Below, piece by piece: positions 34,148 through 43,748 of a DNA stretch of 64,000 nt. The position numbers were made by a program, and so were the translations under genes. The notes under the pieces were generated by a model. The model did not search any database and was not told the origin of the DNA. It was given only the letters and a program-made list of their open reading frames with translations. How positions within the stretch are numbered: position 1 is the stretch's first letter; the number at the start of each line of letters is the position of its first letter. This DNA comes from Caldilineaceae bacterium (lineage in GTDB: Bacteria; Chloroflexota; Anaerolineae; Caldilineales; Caldilineaceae): assembly GCA_022823185.1 (NCBI GenBank), contig JAJDXQ010000043.1, positions 62,001 through 126,000 on the forward strand, read 5' to 3'.

Positions 34148-37100
34148 ATGCGACAGATTTTCGCGAAGCTTAAGCAATCGGGAGTTCCAACGGGAGCAAG
34201 CCGCAATCGCGACAGGTTCGGGACTGCGCCTTCACTCTCTCTTAGGGCTGTGAGAGGTCCACTGATACTGGCGCTTATACTGGTCTCAGCCCTGCTTGCG
34301 GTTGTGGGTTCGGCGGGGGAGACAGGGTTTGCGCAGGCCCGCGAGCCCGCTGCCGGCCTAAGGGCGAATTCCTCGCCTTCCCAGCCTCGCGCTTTGCTGC
34401 CCCCGTCCTCATACCGCCAGCTATCCTCAGTAACCGGCACGCTGACTGCGACACTGTCCGTTTCGGATTTTGGCCTGGCCTTTGTCAACTCGGCCGAGTC
34501 TCACAGCGGGACGCAACGGATTCAGCGCGGTCTTGATACAGGCGTGACAATGGACCGTTTTCCGATTTACTGGGAGCAGGTAGAAAGGTCGATCGGGGCG
34601 TACACGTGGACAAGCCAGGATACTGCGATACGCGCGAACGAGAGCCTGGGTATGGCGACCCTGGCGATATTGCTGGGCACGCCGCGCCAGTATCGCCTGG
34701 GGGGACGGTCGGTGTCGACATCGCTGGGGGGCTCCTTTGCCGGGTTGCCGCCGACGCTGGCGCCTCGTTCGGCTGGGTGTTCTCCGCAAGAGGCGGGGGG
34801 CGAGTGCGACATTGTCGAGAGCGCAGGCTACTCATTGCGGCAAGCAGAGAGCGCGCGGACCGGGGACGGGGGTGGTTCCGGCGGGCTGCAGGCGCAGTCC
34901 GGCAGTTGTCTGCGCCACGAGGGACCGCCTGCGCCATTTGGGCTGTGGAACCCGATATTCACGGACGGCACCGATGTCCCGTCGAATGAAGGGCGGCTGA
35001 ATCCCACGAATCCCTGGGCTCGATTTGTCGGGGCGGCGGTGACACGCTACCGGCCGGGGGGCGAGGCGGGAACGCATATACGGCACTGGGAGATTTGGAA
35101 CGAGCCGGATCTGTGCCACTTCTGGTCGGGGACTCCGCAGGAGTATGCCCGGCTATTAAAGGTGGCATATATAGTGATCAAGTGGATCGACCCGGATGCC
35201 TACGTGGTGTTCGGCGGCCTGGCGCATTTCGCCAATGGGCAGTGGCTGTACGACATGCTGGACGCGCTGCAGTCTGATTCCTTGAGCGGGCAGTACGACG
35301 GTTTTTTCGATGCGGCCGGGTCGCATCATTACTCGCTGGCGTACGTCGGCTATCAGTACACGAACAAGGTACGCAACGCTTTGAATCAGCGGGGCTGGGC
35401 AGGCAAGCCGATCTGGATCACGGAGAGCGGAGTCCCGGTTTGCGACGACTATCCGGGTCCGAACTGCCCCAGCCCATGGCGGGCCAGAGCGAAGGAGCAG
35501 GCTTCGTACATATGGCAGAATATCGCCTACACGCGACTGGCGGGAGGGGGGCCAATCTTCCATTTCATGCTGCATGACGATTGCGGCAATGTGGTGGCGG
35601 TGGATTCTCCGGACGGCTTCGGGCTGGCCAAGAACGAGAGCACAAGCTACTGTTCTCCTTCCAATGCGGAGCAACGCCTGGCTTACTCGGCGTTCAAGTT
35701 GGCAAACGAGCATCTGACGGGCACGACGGTATCGTGGGCAGACATTGAACGCTTCCGTGTTCGCCGTGTGGCCTTGTATCACCCGGAGACGGAGGAGCGT
35801 CGACTGCTTGCGTGGGCGCTCACTTCAGAGGCCCAGACGGGGAACATACCCGCCACCGGGACGAGCGCGCGTCTGATCAAGATGGACGGCACTGAATCGG
35901 TGATTACCCCTACGGCCGGCATCTACGAGGTCAGCCTGGGGGGCTCTACGAACGCGAACTGGCCGGACGGGCAAGGCGGGTACGGGATGGGCATTTTCGG
36001 CGAGCCGGTGTTGCTGATTGAGGAGGATACGCTGCCGCCGACGGCAGCGATTCTGGACCTGCCCACTTATTCTCCGCAGACGATTACAGTGAACTGGCTC
36101 GTGAACGACTGGGGCTCCGGGGTCGCCGCGGTCGACGTCTACGTGCGGGTTGATGGCGGGGATTGGACGCTATGGCAAGAGGGCGTCGCGGCTTTCGGGA
36201 GAGCGTCCTATCGCGGTGAGTCGGGCAAGCGGTACGAATTCAGCATTGGGGCTGAGGATCTGCTGGGGCACGAGTTGGAGATGGGGGCAGTTCTGGGCGA
36301 GACGACCGTGGCGGAGAACAGCGCGGTAACGGGAAGAGTCATCAATCCGGCCGGTGAAGGCGCGGTTGGGGTCGTTGTGCAGATTGGCGAGACGACGGCC
36401 ACAACGGGAGCGAACGGGCGGTTCACGATGACCGTGCCGATTGGCAGCTGGAACATTTCGGTCAGCGATCAGTTGCTTATACGCCGGAGGTCCTTCGGGA
36501 CGAGTGACAGTTTGGCGCTGTTGTATTCGCCGGGGACGAATGCGGTGACGAACGGCGACTTTGAGAGTTCATTTGACAGTTGGACGAAGTCCGGCAGCTC
36601 TACTTCCGCGATCGAGGGCCAGAGCGGGACCTCAGATCACGCGCTGCGGCTGGCTAGCGCCTTTGTCGCGAACGAGGGCGTACCTGGAACCGAGGGCAGC
36701 GACGGCGGCAACAGCACGGTTTCTCAGCGGGTGACCGTGCCTGCGGGGCGTCCCTATCTGGCATTCGCCTACAGGGTGGAGTCGGCGGAAACGGAGACGG
36801 ACAGGGACAAGTTCGAGGTCATCGCGGTGGAGGACGGACAGCCGGCCAATTACATGTTGGTCCAGCGTCAGAGCAGCGGATGGCAGTATCGCCATGTTGA
36901 CATGGCGCAGTATGCGGGCAAGGAGATCAACTTGATCTTCAATTTGTATGAGACTTCACCGAACCGGCGGACGAGCGCGTGGCTCGACCTGGTGACGTTG
37001 AGCGACACGCCGGCGGGGGGTCTGCAGAGTAGCGGGCCGGGCGCGGGACTTGGGGCCCGGCCGCGGCCGGCCGACGCGCCTCCTGCTCAGCGATCGCCGC

Positions 37101-37180
37101 CGGCGTCGGGGCAGGAGGAGGCGTCATCGGCCAGTTACAGAGTCTTTTTCCCCGTTGTACTGAACGGAGTTGATCCATAG
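34148..37180 (+). CDS. secreted multidomain glycoside hydrolase (clan GH-A-like)
   Basis: 1010 residues. N-terminal basic region then a hydrophobic span LILALILVSALLAVVGSAG (residues ~37-55), a signal/anchor. The catalytic barrel has the acid/base Glu in HWEIWNEPDLCHFW near residue 318 and the nucleophile in PIWITESGVP near residue 425, the GH-A arrangement. Downstream come a CARDB/fibronectin-like part, a carboxypeptidase-regulatory-like domain (VTGRVINPAGEGAVGVVVQI, residue ~728) and a carbohydrate-binding-like jelly roll (NGDFESSFDSWTKSGSS, residue ~802). A Pro-rich linker leads to a terminal YRVFFPVVLNGVDP. Substrate not predictable. Confidence 0.8.
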   Translation: MRQIFAKLKQSGVPTGASRNRDRFGTAPSLSLRAVRGPLILALILVSALLAVVGSAGETGFAQAREPAAGLRANSSPSQPRALLPPSSYRQLSSVTGTLTATLSVSDFGLAFVNSAESHSGTQRIQRGLDTGVTMDRFPIYWEQVERSIGAYTWTSQDTAIRANESLGMATLAILLGTPRQYRLGGRSVSTSLGGSFAGLPPTLAPRSAGCSPQEAGGECDIVESAGYSLRQAESARTGDGGGSGGLQAQSGSCLRHEGPPAPFGLWNPIFTDGTDVPSNEGRLNPTNPWARFVGAAVTRYRPGGEAGTHIRHWEIWNEPDLCHFWSGTPQEYARLLKVAYIVIKWIDPDAYVVFGGLAHFANGQWLYDMLDALQSDSLSGQYDGFFDAAGSHHYSLAYVGYQYTNKVRNALNQRGWAGKPIWITESGVPVCDDYPGPNCPSPWRARAKEQASYIWQNIAYTRLAGGGPIFHFMLHDDCGNVVAVDSPDGFGLAKNESTSYCSPSNAEQRLAYSAFKLANEHLTGTTVSWADIERFRVRRVALYHPETEERRLLAWALTSEAQTGNIPATGTSARLIKMDGTESVITPTAGIYEVSLGGSTNANWPDGQGGYGMGIFGEPVLLIEEDTLPPTAAILDLPTYSPQTITVNWLVNDWGSGVAAVDVYVRVDGGDWTLWQEGVAAFGRASYRGESGKRYEFSIGAEDLLGHELEMGAVLGETTVAENSAVTGRVINPAGEGAVGVVVQIGETTATTGANGRFTMTVPIGSWNISVSDQLLIRRRSFGTSDSLALLYSPGTNAVTNGDFESSFDSWTKSGSSTSAIEGQSGTSDHALRLASAFVANEGVPGTEGSDGGNSTVSQRVTVPAGRPYLAFAYRVESAETETDRDKFEVIAVEDGQPANYMLVQRQSSGWQYRHVDMAQYAGKEINLIFNLYETSPNRRTSAWLDLVTLSDTPAGGLQSSGPGAGLGARPRPADAPPAQRSPPASGQEEASSASYRVFFPVVLNGVDP

Positions 37181-37206
37181 CGTCAATCTTCAGGCCTGGC
37201 TGAACG

Positions 37207-37584
37207 TCAGCCGTCTTCTTCGAGGCCGACAAGCTCTTCTTCAGGGTAAAGCTCGCGCCAGAGGAACCATGCCCCGGCGCGGCGCTGTCCCTTGGGGGCC
37301 CGATCATAGTAGATATCAAAAAGCCGCCCTTCTGCAGTGCGCACGCGGAAGTAGGCCCTGCCCTGGCCCCACGAGCCTTGTGTGCGGCCGCTGCGCACGT
37401 GGTAGGGCGGCCTTCCGCCCTGCGTCCGAATTTCCGGCTTGCCGTAGCGGTGCCACATGGCCAGCATTTCGGAGACGGCGTGTGTTTTTCCCTGCCAGTT
37501 GAAGGAGACGGGGACGGGCGGTTTTTTCTCCAGCGAGAACCCGACGGGAAGTTTCACGGATATTTCGCGGCCTATGAACTGCAT
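37207..37584 (-). CDS. hypothetical protein, DUF6504-like
   Basis: 125 residues, beta-rich and basic: VPVSFNWQGKTHAVSEML, then GRAYFRVRTAEGRLFDIYYD and AGAWFLWRELYPEEE. The order of Trp-containing strands resembles small DUF6504-type proteins that often sit near DNA polymerase genes in Actinobacteria, but I recognise this only loosely. It overlaps nothing and is followed closely by the MFS gene region upstream. Confidence 0.6.
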   Translation of the reverse strand: MQFIGREISVKLPVGFSLEKKPPVPVSFNWQGKTHAVSEMLAMWHRYGKPEIRTQGGRPPYHVRSGRTQGSWGQGRAYFRVRTAEGRLFDIYYDRAPKGQRRAGAWFLWRELYPEEELVGLEEDG

Positions 37585-37626
37585 GGATTCACCTCTTTGG
37601 CGTCAGGGAAGACCGGGGCCGGCAGC

Positions 37627-38976
37627 CTACGACCTACCTGACACGGGAGATTTCAGATGTGCCTGGCGCGTGTCGAGCAGGATCAGATTGAGTACGGTGA
37701 GAACGACCAAAAGGGCAGAGATTCCATAGACGGGCGCGAAGCCGACGGAGACAACCAGCCCGAAGGCCAGCAAAGGACCTACGGCAGATCCCAGGTCGGA
37801 GGCGGTGGCATAGGCGCCGACGAAGAGCTGCGGGTGGTGTGTGACCAGGGCTGCCTGGTTGGCGTATGTGTCGAGCACGACATTTACGCCGGTGCTGACG
37901 ATCAGGACGGCCAGCAGAGCAACAAGGGCCAGGGCCCCGGGCATGGTGAGCATGAGGGCCAAGCCGAGGCAGAGCAGGAAGACAAGAATCATGGTTAGCC
38001 GGATGCGCCCGAACAGGTCTGAGAGCACGCCCATAGCGGCGCCGAGGAAGAGGTCGGAAAACCAGCGCGTTCCAAGTACGATACCTGATAGGGCGCCAAC
38101 CTGCAGACCGAGGAGAATGCCATCGGACTGGCTACCGAAGCGGTCGGCCAGAAAGACGGAGGCAGTGGCCACGAGGATAGAGTTGAGCAACAGTTTAAAA
38201 AACCCGACGAGTAGGACTGCGCGTTGAAGGGGATCGGAGAGCGATTCTATCCAACCACCGAGAATTTCATGGTCTTCGCGCTCTGTGACGCTGCCTTTGG
38301 GGGCGCTTTCTGACTGGGCCTTGGAACTGGCGCCGGGAGGATCGTCTTCGTAGTGAGGGGAGGCGCTCGCCGGCCAGTTCAGGCCAAAGGCGATGGGTAT
38401 GGCCAGTGCGGAGATGCCGGCAATGGACAGGACTGTGGTCTGGAAGCCGAAGTGATCGAAGAGAAACCCGCCAAGAACGGCGCTGACTGCGCTGCCCCCG
38501 CGGACCACACCCCACATCAGCCCCATCAGACGGCCGGCGTTTGCTTGATCGCCGGCCCAAATCGACTGGAAGGTGCCCTGTCGAAGGCCGGACCAGCTGA
38601 TCCCCCACCCGATTCGCGCCAGGAGCAGAACGATGAAACCGAATTCCAGACCATAGGCTGCTGTGGTCAGCACACCGAGAATCGAGGAAACGACAAAGGC
38701 CCGGTATGGGCCGAACCGGGCAAAAATCGCGCTGAGCCAGGTATTAGAGAAGAGACGGACGAGGCGGTTTGCGCTGAGGAGGAGGCCAACCTGCTGGGGC
38801 GAAATGGACAGCTCTCCTGCTGAAAGCGGGAGGATGGCGTAGAGGAGCGAGTCGCCCATGATGGCGAAGGCGACTGCCCCGGAAACGACGAGTACCAGCG
38901 CGGCGGCGGGCGACAGACGGAGGAACGGTTTGCGCGGCGAATCGGCCGCTTCAGGATTGTGGTCAGATTGGGACAT
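37627..38976 (-). CDS. major facilitator superfamily transporter
   Basis: 449 residues from ATG at 38974-38976. About twelve hydrophobic spans, with a central cytoplasmic loop of charged residues (ASPHYEDDPPGASSKAQSES, residues ~200-235). The span-2/3 loop FARFGPYRAFVVSSILG and the equivalent SDLFGRIRLTMILVFLL in the second half are MFS-type. Substrate unknown; drug/metabolite efflux is the generic expectation. Confidence 0.85.
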   Translation of the reverse strand: MSQSDHNPEAADSPRKPFLRLSPAAALVLVVSGAVAFAIMGDSLLYAILPLSAGELSISPQQVGLLLSANRLVRLFSNTWLSAIFARFGPYRAFVVSSILGVLTTAAYGLEFGFIVLLLARIGWGISWSGLRQGTFQSIWAGDQANAGRLMGLMWGVVRGGSAVSAVLGGFLFDHFGFQTTVLSIAGISALAIPIAFGLNWPASASPHYEDDPPGASSKAQSESAPKGSVTEREDHEILGGWIESLSDPLQRAVLLVGFFKLLLNSILVATASVFLADRFGSQSDGILLGLQVGALSGIVLGTRWFSDLFLGAAMGVLSDLFGRIRLTMILVFLLCLGLALMLTMPGALALVALLAVLIVSTGVNVVLDTYANQAALVTHHPQLFVGAYATASDLGSAVGPLLAFGLVVSVGFAPVYGISALLVVLTVLNLILLDTRQAHLKSPVSGRS

Positions 38977-39288
38977 GCCGGCAGCCAGGGCGCAGTGACA
39001 TCCGGGCACGAACAGAAACCGTCTCTGCTCGCTTGGAATGGGGGTGTGCCGATTCGGGCCATTGTAACACAGGCGGGTTGTGATGCGCTTATCGGGTTGA
39101 AGCGGTGTTTTGCAAGGAAACGGCGGCCGGAGGAGCGCCTTTGACAGAGTTTGCTTCTGAAGTTAGTATCGAGATGGCGCGCGTGCCCAGGCTTTCGGGG
39201 ACGTGATTCAGGTTGGATTTGGGTTGGACAAGCTGGGCTTTTGCGTCGGACTGGTGAAACGGAATTCTTGCATTTTCTGGGGGAAATC

Positions 39289-40053
39289 GTGATAGAGAAC
39301 AGCGCTAAACGGAAGATGCGGGCGGGGCAAGCGGCGTTTGGCTTCACCTTAGGGATGGGGTCTTCGCTGAATGCAGAGCTGTTGAGCCGGAGCGGGATCG
39401 ACTTTGTGATGGTTGACCGGCAGCACGGGTCATGGGGAGAGGACAGCGCAATTGCCGCGCTTACGGCAATTCACGGGAGTTCGGCCGTTCCGATGGCGCG
39501 GGTGGCCCGCAATGATTACACGTTTATCGGCCGGCTCTTGGACGAGGGCGTGATGGGCATAATTGTGCCGATGGTGGATACGCCAGAGCAGGCTCGCGTT
39601 GCGGCCGATTCGTGCCTTCTGCCGCCTGAAGGCAAGCGCTCCTGGGGCTGGGGCCGGGCCAAGCTGTACGGCGCGGATTATGCTGACAGGATCAATGAGG
39701 AGCTCTTTGTGGCGGTGCAGTTGGAGAGCGCTGAGGCGGTGGAGAATGCAGAGGCGATCCTGAGCACGCCGGGGATTGACGGTTGCTGGACAGGGCCGAG
39801 CGACCTGGCGCTTTCTTTGGGCTTTCACCCGTCGGAGATGGACGAACGTGACGCGCACGCGCGGGCGCTTGAAACTGTTTTGGCGGCTTGCAGAAACACA
39901 GGAAAGATTCCCGGCATTGCCGGCCGAAGCGTAGAAGACGCGCTGAACAGAGCCAGCCAGGGGTTCCGGTTCATCACGGCGACCAGCGACGGCGGGCTGT
40001 TGGATGCCGGCGCGGCCGCAGCGGTTGCTAGACTGGCCGCTTTCTCAGGCTAA
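39289..40053 (+). CDS. HpcH/HpaI-family aldolase (2-keto-3-deoxy acid aldolase type)
   Basis: 254 residues from GTG 39289, preceded by GGGGGAAA; the longer in-frame reading has no ribosome site. TIM-barrel aldolase features: FVMVDRQHGSWGED near residue 38, GIIVPMVDTPEQARVAADSC near 88, the metal Glu in FVAVQLESAEAVENAE near 146 and Asp in CWTGPSDLALSLG near 168. Usually cleaves 2-keto-3-deoxy sugar acids to pyruvate plus aldehyde. A sugar-acid dehydratase elsewhere in the window could feed it, but linkage is only inferred. Confidence 0.87.
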   Translation: MIENSAKRKMRAGQAAFGFTLGMGSSLNAELLSRSGIDFVMVDRQHGSWGEDSAIAALTAIHGSSAVPMARVARNDYTFIGRLLDEGVMGIIVPMVDTPEQARVAADSCLLPPEGKRSWGWGRAKLYGADYADRINEELFVAVQLESAEAVENAEAILSTPGIDGCWTGPSDLALSLGFHPSEMDERDAHARALETVLAACRNTGKIPGIAGRSVEDALNRASQGFRFITATSDGGLLDAGAAAAVARLAAFSG

Positions 40054-40173
40054 TCGAAGATATCCTGGGGCACTGGAGGGCGTGGAATCTGATTCAGAGA
40101 AACCTTGGCGGGAGGAGATAGGGCCGTAGGCGGCCGCTTGCCAAGGGAACGGGAGTTTGAAAGGACTCGTTGA

Positions 40174-41373
40174 ATGGCTACTCCATCTGACTTTCTTGTT
40201 GTCGGCGCGGGCATATTTGGTTCGACAACGGCGTTGTCGCTGCGCGAGCGCGGGTATCGCGTCACCTTGATCGATCCTGGACCGATACCATACGCCCTGG
40301 CAGCCTCGACGGATGTGAGCAAGGTAGTCCGAATGGAATACGGCAGCAACCGGCAATACATGCAGATGGTGATACAGGCGATCGAGGGGTTCCACCGCTG
40401 GAATGCGTTGTTCGGGGAGACGCTGTACCATGAGACGGGCATTTTGGCGGCATCGATGGCGCCAATGGAGGACAACGAGTTCGTCAAGAGCAGCTATGAT
40501 ATGTTGCTGGAGGAGGGACAGCGGCCCGAAAGGTTGGACGGGGCCGAGATTGCGCGTCGCTTTCCGGCCTGGACAACCGGGACGTATGTGGACGGCTTTT
40601 ACAATCCGCGCGGCGGCTACGCCGAGAGCGGGCGGGTTGTTGGCAAGCTGGTGGCGCATGCTGCGGAGGCGGGGGTCGACGTTCGATCCGGTCAGACTGC
40701 GGAACAGCTGTTGCTGAGCGGCACCCGGGTTCAGGGTGTGCGAACACGTGAAGGCGAGATCTTTTCAGCGGAACACACCGTGGTGGCAGCCGGGTCCTGG
40801 ACGCACTGGCTGTTGCCGGAGTTGCAGCCGGTCATGAAGTCCACGGGGCACCCGATCTTTCATCTGAATCCAGTCGATCCCGCTACATTCACGGCGCCGG
40901 ACTTTGTCGTCTTTTTCGGCGATACATCGCGCACAGGCTGGTACGGGTTTCCGATGTTGAGAGAAGGGGTAATGAAAATTTCGCGGCACGGGGTGGGGGT
41001 GGAATTGCACCCGGAGGATGATGAACGCGTCGTTTACGAGGAGGACTTTGCGGAACTGCGCAAGTTCCTTCAGGACACATTTCCCGCCCTGCTGGACGCT
41101 GAGATTACCTATACGCGGCGGTGTTTGTACAATGACACGCTTGATGAACATTTCTGGATCGACCACCATCCTGGGATGGAGGGGTTGAGTGTTGCGACAG
41201 GAGGAAGCGGCCACGGATTCAAATTCGGGCCGGTTCTCGGCGACCTGATCGCGGATGTGGTCGAAGACAAACCGAACGACTGGGCAGCGCCGTTCCGGTG
41301 GCGGGCCCTTGATCCTGGCATGACGGGACAGGAGGCTTCGCGCTATCACGGGGATGAAGAAGACGGCAGTTAG
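40174..41373 (+). CDS. sarcosine oxidase/N-methyl amino acid oxidase-like FAD enzyme
   Basis: 399 residues. FAD-binding FLVVGAGIFGSTTALSLRER near residue 7, then STDVSKVVRMEYG, and AAGSWTHWLLPEL near residue 206. Cys317 in TRRCLYNDTLDEHFWIDHHP occupies the position of the cysteine that binds FAD covalently in monomeric sarcosine oxidase, and GGSGHGFKFGPVLGDLIAD completes the family pattern. It likely oxidises a secondary N-methyl amine, releasing H2O2. Confidence 0.87.
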   Translation: MATPSDFLVVGAGIFGSTTALSLRERGYRVTLIDPGPIPYALAASTDVSKVVRMEYGSNRQYMQMVIQAIEGFHRWNALFGETLYHETGILAASMAPMEDNEFVKSSYDMLLEEGQRPERLDGAEIARRFPAWTTGTYVDGFYNPRGGYAESGRVVGKLVAHAAEAGVDVRSGQTAEQLLLSGTRVQGVRTREGEIFSAEHTVVAAGSWTHWLLPELQPVMKSTGHPIFHLNPVDPATFTAPDFVVFFGDTSRTGWYGFPMLREGVMKISRHGVGVELHPEDDERVVYEEDFAELRKFLQDTFPALLDAEITYTRRCLYNDTLDEHFWIDHHPGMEGLSVATGGSGHGFKFGPVLGDLIADVVEDKPNDWAAPFRWRALDPGMTGQEASRYHGDEEDGS

Positions 41374-41433
41374 ACTTCGGGCGGGCAGGGTAGAACACTT
41401 GAACAGAAGCGCCGCCTTCTTTGGGCAATTGAG

Positions 41434-42297
41434 ATGACTAAACAGTTTGGACTTGCCGAGTACGACAGCGCGGCAGAGTACGTGCGCACGCGAATTGAAG
41501 GCCGGAGAATCCAGCTGGCCGGGGAGCGGCCGGTCGGCCTGATCTTGGGGAGCGGATTGAATCCGCTGGCGGAGGCGATAGAAGGCGGGGAGGCGATCCC
41601 ATTTGGGGAGATTCCGCACTTTCGCAGCAGCACGGCGCCAGGACACGCGGGGCGGCTGATTGTAGGCCGGCTGGCGGGACAGACGGTGGCGGCGATGCAG
41701 GGGCGGATCCACTTCTACGAGGGGTACACTGTAGAGGAAATCACCTTCCCGATTCGGGTGATGCGTCGTTTGGGCGTAGAGAGGCTGATTTTAACGAATG
41801 CGGCGGGCGGCTTGAATCCCAGATTTCGGGTCGGAGACTTTATGCTGATTGTTGACCATCTGAACTTTGTAGGGATGGCGGGTCACAATCCCTTGATCGG
41901 CCCTAACATGGAGTCGATTGGAACAAGATTTCCGTCAATGACGCATGCGTATGCGCGAAATCTGCGCCAGACGGCGCTGGCGTGTGCGCAGGAGTTGGGG
42001 ATCACGCTGCGGCAAGGCGTTTACGCCTTTCTGGCGGGCCCGAACTTTGAAACGCCGGCTGAGGTTCGCTATCTACGCATGGTCGGAGCGGACGCGGTGG
42101 GGATGAGCACAGTGCCAGAGGCGCTTGTGGCGGTCCACGCAGGGATGACTGTGCTGGGAATCAGCACGATCACAAATGCGGCGATTGATCATCTGGATTC
42201 GGAGGGGGATACCAGCGAGGAAGAGGTGATGGAGACGGGCAGGGTGGTCGTGCCAAGACTGACAGCGCTGATTACGCGGATTCTGGAACAGATTTAG
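41434..42297 (+). CDS. punA: purine nucleoside phosphorylase, trimeric type
   Basis: Phosphorolysis of inosine/guanosine. 287 residues. Phosphate loop LILGSGLNPLAEAIEG near residue 35, STAPGHAGRLIVG near 67, MQGRIHFYEGYTVEEITFP near 88, and base/ribose site LAGPNFETPAEVRYLRMVGADAVGMS near 202-227 with the Glu and GMS typical of PNP-II, plus ITNAAID with Asn for purine recognition near 244. A strong terminator follows. Confidence 0.92.
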   Translation: MTKQFGLAEYDSAAEYVRTRIEGRRIQLAGERPVGLILGSGLNPLAEAIEGGEAIPFGEIPHFRSSTAPGHAGRLIVGRLAGQTVAAMQGRIHFYEGYTVEEITFPIRVMRRLGVERLILTNAAGGLNPRFRVGDFMLIVDHLNFVGMAGHNPLIGPNMESIGTRFPSMTHAYARNLRQTALACAQELGITLRQGVYAFLAGPNFETPAEVRYLRMVGADAVGMSTVPEALVAVHAGMTVLGISTITNAAIDHLDSEGDTSEEEVMETGRVVVPRLTALITRILEQI

Positions 42298-42314
42298 GCG
42301 GGAAAGCCGGATTG

Positions 42315-42352
42315 AAGAGCGGGGAGGCGCATGGCGCCTCCCCGCTCTTTTC
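42315..42352 (+). terminator. intrinsic terminator after purine nucleoside phosphorylase
   Basis: AAGAGCGGGGAGGCGC, loop ATG, GCGCCTCCCCGCTCTT (42334-42349) then TTCT. The stem is 16 bp and perfect; it may serve the converging GNAT gene too. Confidence 0.9.
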
Positions 42353-42418
42353 TATCTGGAATCATCGCGACATGCGACCCGGAGCGTGTCCGCAGGCGCG
42401 ATAGGCACATGTTGGGCG

Positions 42419-43447
42419 CTATCCGCCGGCGACAGCCTCCCGCTCTTCATCTGTCGCCTTGGCGATTTTGAGGTGTTCGTCCTCGGGGCGCTCCTCGCGC
42501 ATTGCTTTCATGAACTCGATGTGCGCGGGTTGGCGCACGAAACCGAGCCGGTTGTTGATGCCGAGCATGGCCTGGTTGTTTATTTCGTTCCAGGTTCGGA
42601 TTTCCTTGAAGCCATTTTTGAGAGCATATTCGACGGAAAGAACCTTCAGGGCCATGGCGATGCCGCGTTTGCGGTGTGAACGGATCACGCCGGTAATGCC
42701 GACATAGAGCAGTTCGGGGTTTGCCTGGCTGGACCACAGGTTGGTCATCCCCACGTATTCGCCGTCGTCGAGGGCGACGAACCAGGCGTCGGGGATCAGA
42801 TTTGTCCGTTCCCAGACTTTCTGAAACTCCTCAAAGGGCACCTTTGAAGGCGGTTCGGGGCTGGGGACGTCGCGGTCGATTAGCCACTCCAGCTCGTAGA
42901 GCTTTCGATCGCGATTGGGATCGGATTTCAGCTCTGCGACGGTTCTGATCTCGATCCCTTGCTCCGCGACGCTTTGCGGGTACCTGCTCCACTCATCCAG
43001 GTCGAGACTCTCCGGATTCAGACGGGACTCCCAGTCGCGCATACATTCGTTGAAGCCGAGTTTCTGGGCAAATCGAATGCCGTCTTCGTAGTCTTCGCGG
43101 GTGTGGGCAAGGAGGCGGAGGGGATCGAACTGCTGGACCTCCTGGCGCAGGCGCTCCCAAAGCGCGGTACCGACGCCGCGCTTGCGAAATTCCTTCAGCA
43201 CTTCAATGCCTACGAACAGCTTGCCAGGGTGGTTAATCCATAAGGACTGGCTGTAACTGGCAAATCCGACCGGCCTGCCCTCAATTTCAGCGAAGAATCG
43301 GCCCCTCTTTGTCAGCTTGGATCGTTTCTCATCGGACTCCTTCCACTCTTCCACAGTATCAGGATATTCCGGCCAGACGGCGTTCGTGATTTCGACGGCC
43401 TGCCGGTAGTCTTCATCGTTTTGTTCGAAAGGACGGATTGTAATCAA
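42419..43447 (-). CDS. tandem-domain GNAT acetyltransferase
   Basis: 342 residues from TTG at 43445-43447 (GGAG 8 nt upstream on the minus strand): MITIRPFEQNDEDYRQAVEI. Two GNAT folds: the first has the acetyl-CoA loop VLKEFRKRGVGTALWERLRQ near residue 85, the second has GVIRSHRKRGIAMALKVLSV near residue 258, then NEINNQAMLGINNRLGFVRQ. This duplicated layout is seen in mycothiol-synthase-like and uncharacterised acetyltransferases. It is preceded by its own promoter, a 21-residue leader peptide and a terminator, so expression is probably conditional. Acetyl acceptor unknown. Confidence 0.85.
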   Translation of the reverse strand: MITIRPFEQNDEDYRQAVEITNAVWPEYPDTVEEWKESDEKRSKLTKRGRFFAEIEGRPVGFASYSQSLWINHPGKLFVGIEVLKEFRKRGVGTALWERLRQEVQQFDPLRLLAHTREDYEDGIRFAQKLGFNECMRDWESRLNPESLDLDEWSRYPQSVAEQGIEIRTVAELKSDPNRDRKLYELEWLIDRDVPSPEPPSKVPFEEFQKVWERTNLIPDAWFVALDDGEYVGMTNLWSSQANPELLYVGITGVIRSHRKRGIAMALKVLSVEYALKNGFKEIRTWNEINNQAMLGINNRLGFVRQPAHIEFMKAMREERPEDEHLKIAKATDEEREAVAGG

Positions 43448-43552
43448 GGTATTGCTCCATTTGCGAGTTTCAACGGGTTCCCTGGGTCTGTCGACGCAGC
43501 ACTCGGTTCTGCGCTTCTGTTCTGAGGGCTCTCCTGCGTTGGTTGCGGACAC

Positions 43553-43589
43553 AAAAAACCGTGGAGCGGTCAACGCACGCGTCCACGGT
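43553..43589 (-). terminator. intrinsic terminator/attenuator in the GNAT leader
   Basis: On the minus strand ACCGTGGA (43589-43582), 16-nt loop, TCCACGGT (43565-43558), followed by TTTTTG. It lies between the leader peptide stop and the GNAT start, the position of a transcription attenuator. Confidence 0.75.
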
Positions 43590-43618
43590 CTGAAGTCAGG
43601 TTCTGGGGCGCCTGGCGG

Positions 43619-43684
43619 TCAGGTGGGAATCTCCCCCAGAAAGGACGCGAAAACAGCGGTCTTCGTGAACAGTTTAGTACTCAT
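43619..43684 (-). CDS. 21-residue leader peptide upstream of the GNAT gene
   Basis: ATG at 43682-43684 is preceded by AAAGGAGG 7 nt upstream, one of the best ribosome sites in the window. The peptide begins MSTKLFTKTAVFA and ends LGEIPT, then TGA. It is too small for a folded protein and sits between a promoter and a terminator hairpin, so ribosome stalling or progress on it could control read-through. No run of a single amino acid points to a specific signal. Confidence 0.7.
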   Translation of the reverse strand: MSTKLFTKTAVFASFLGEIPT

Positions 43685-43748
43685 CGCGCATCCTCCTTTC
43701 CGAGTTTGAGTTGATCCAGCACCGATTTTGGGTCAAGGCACGCGAACA

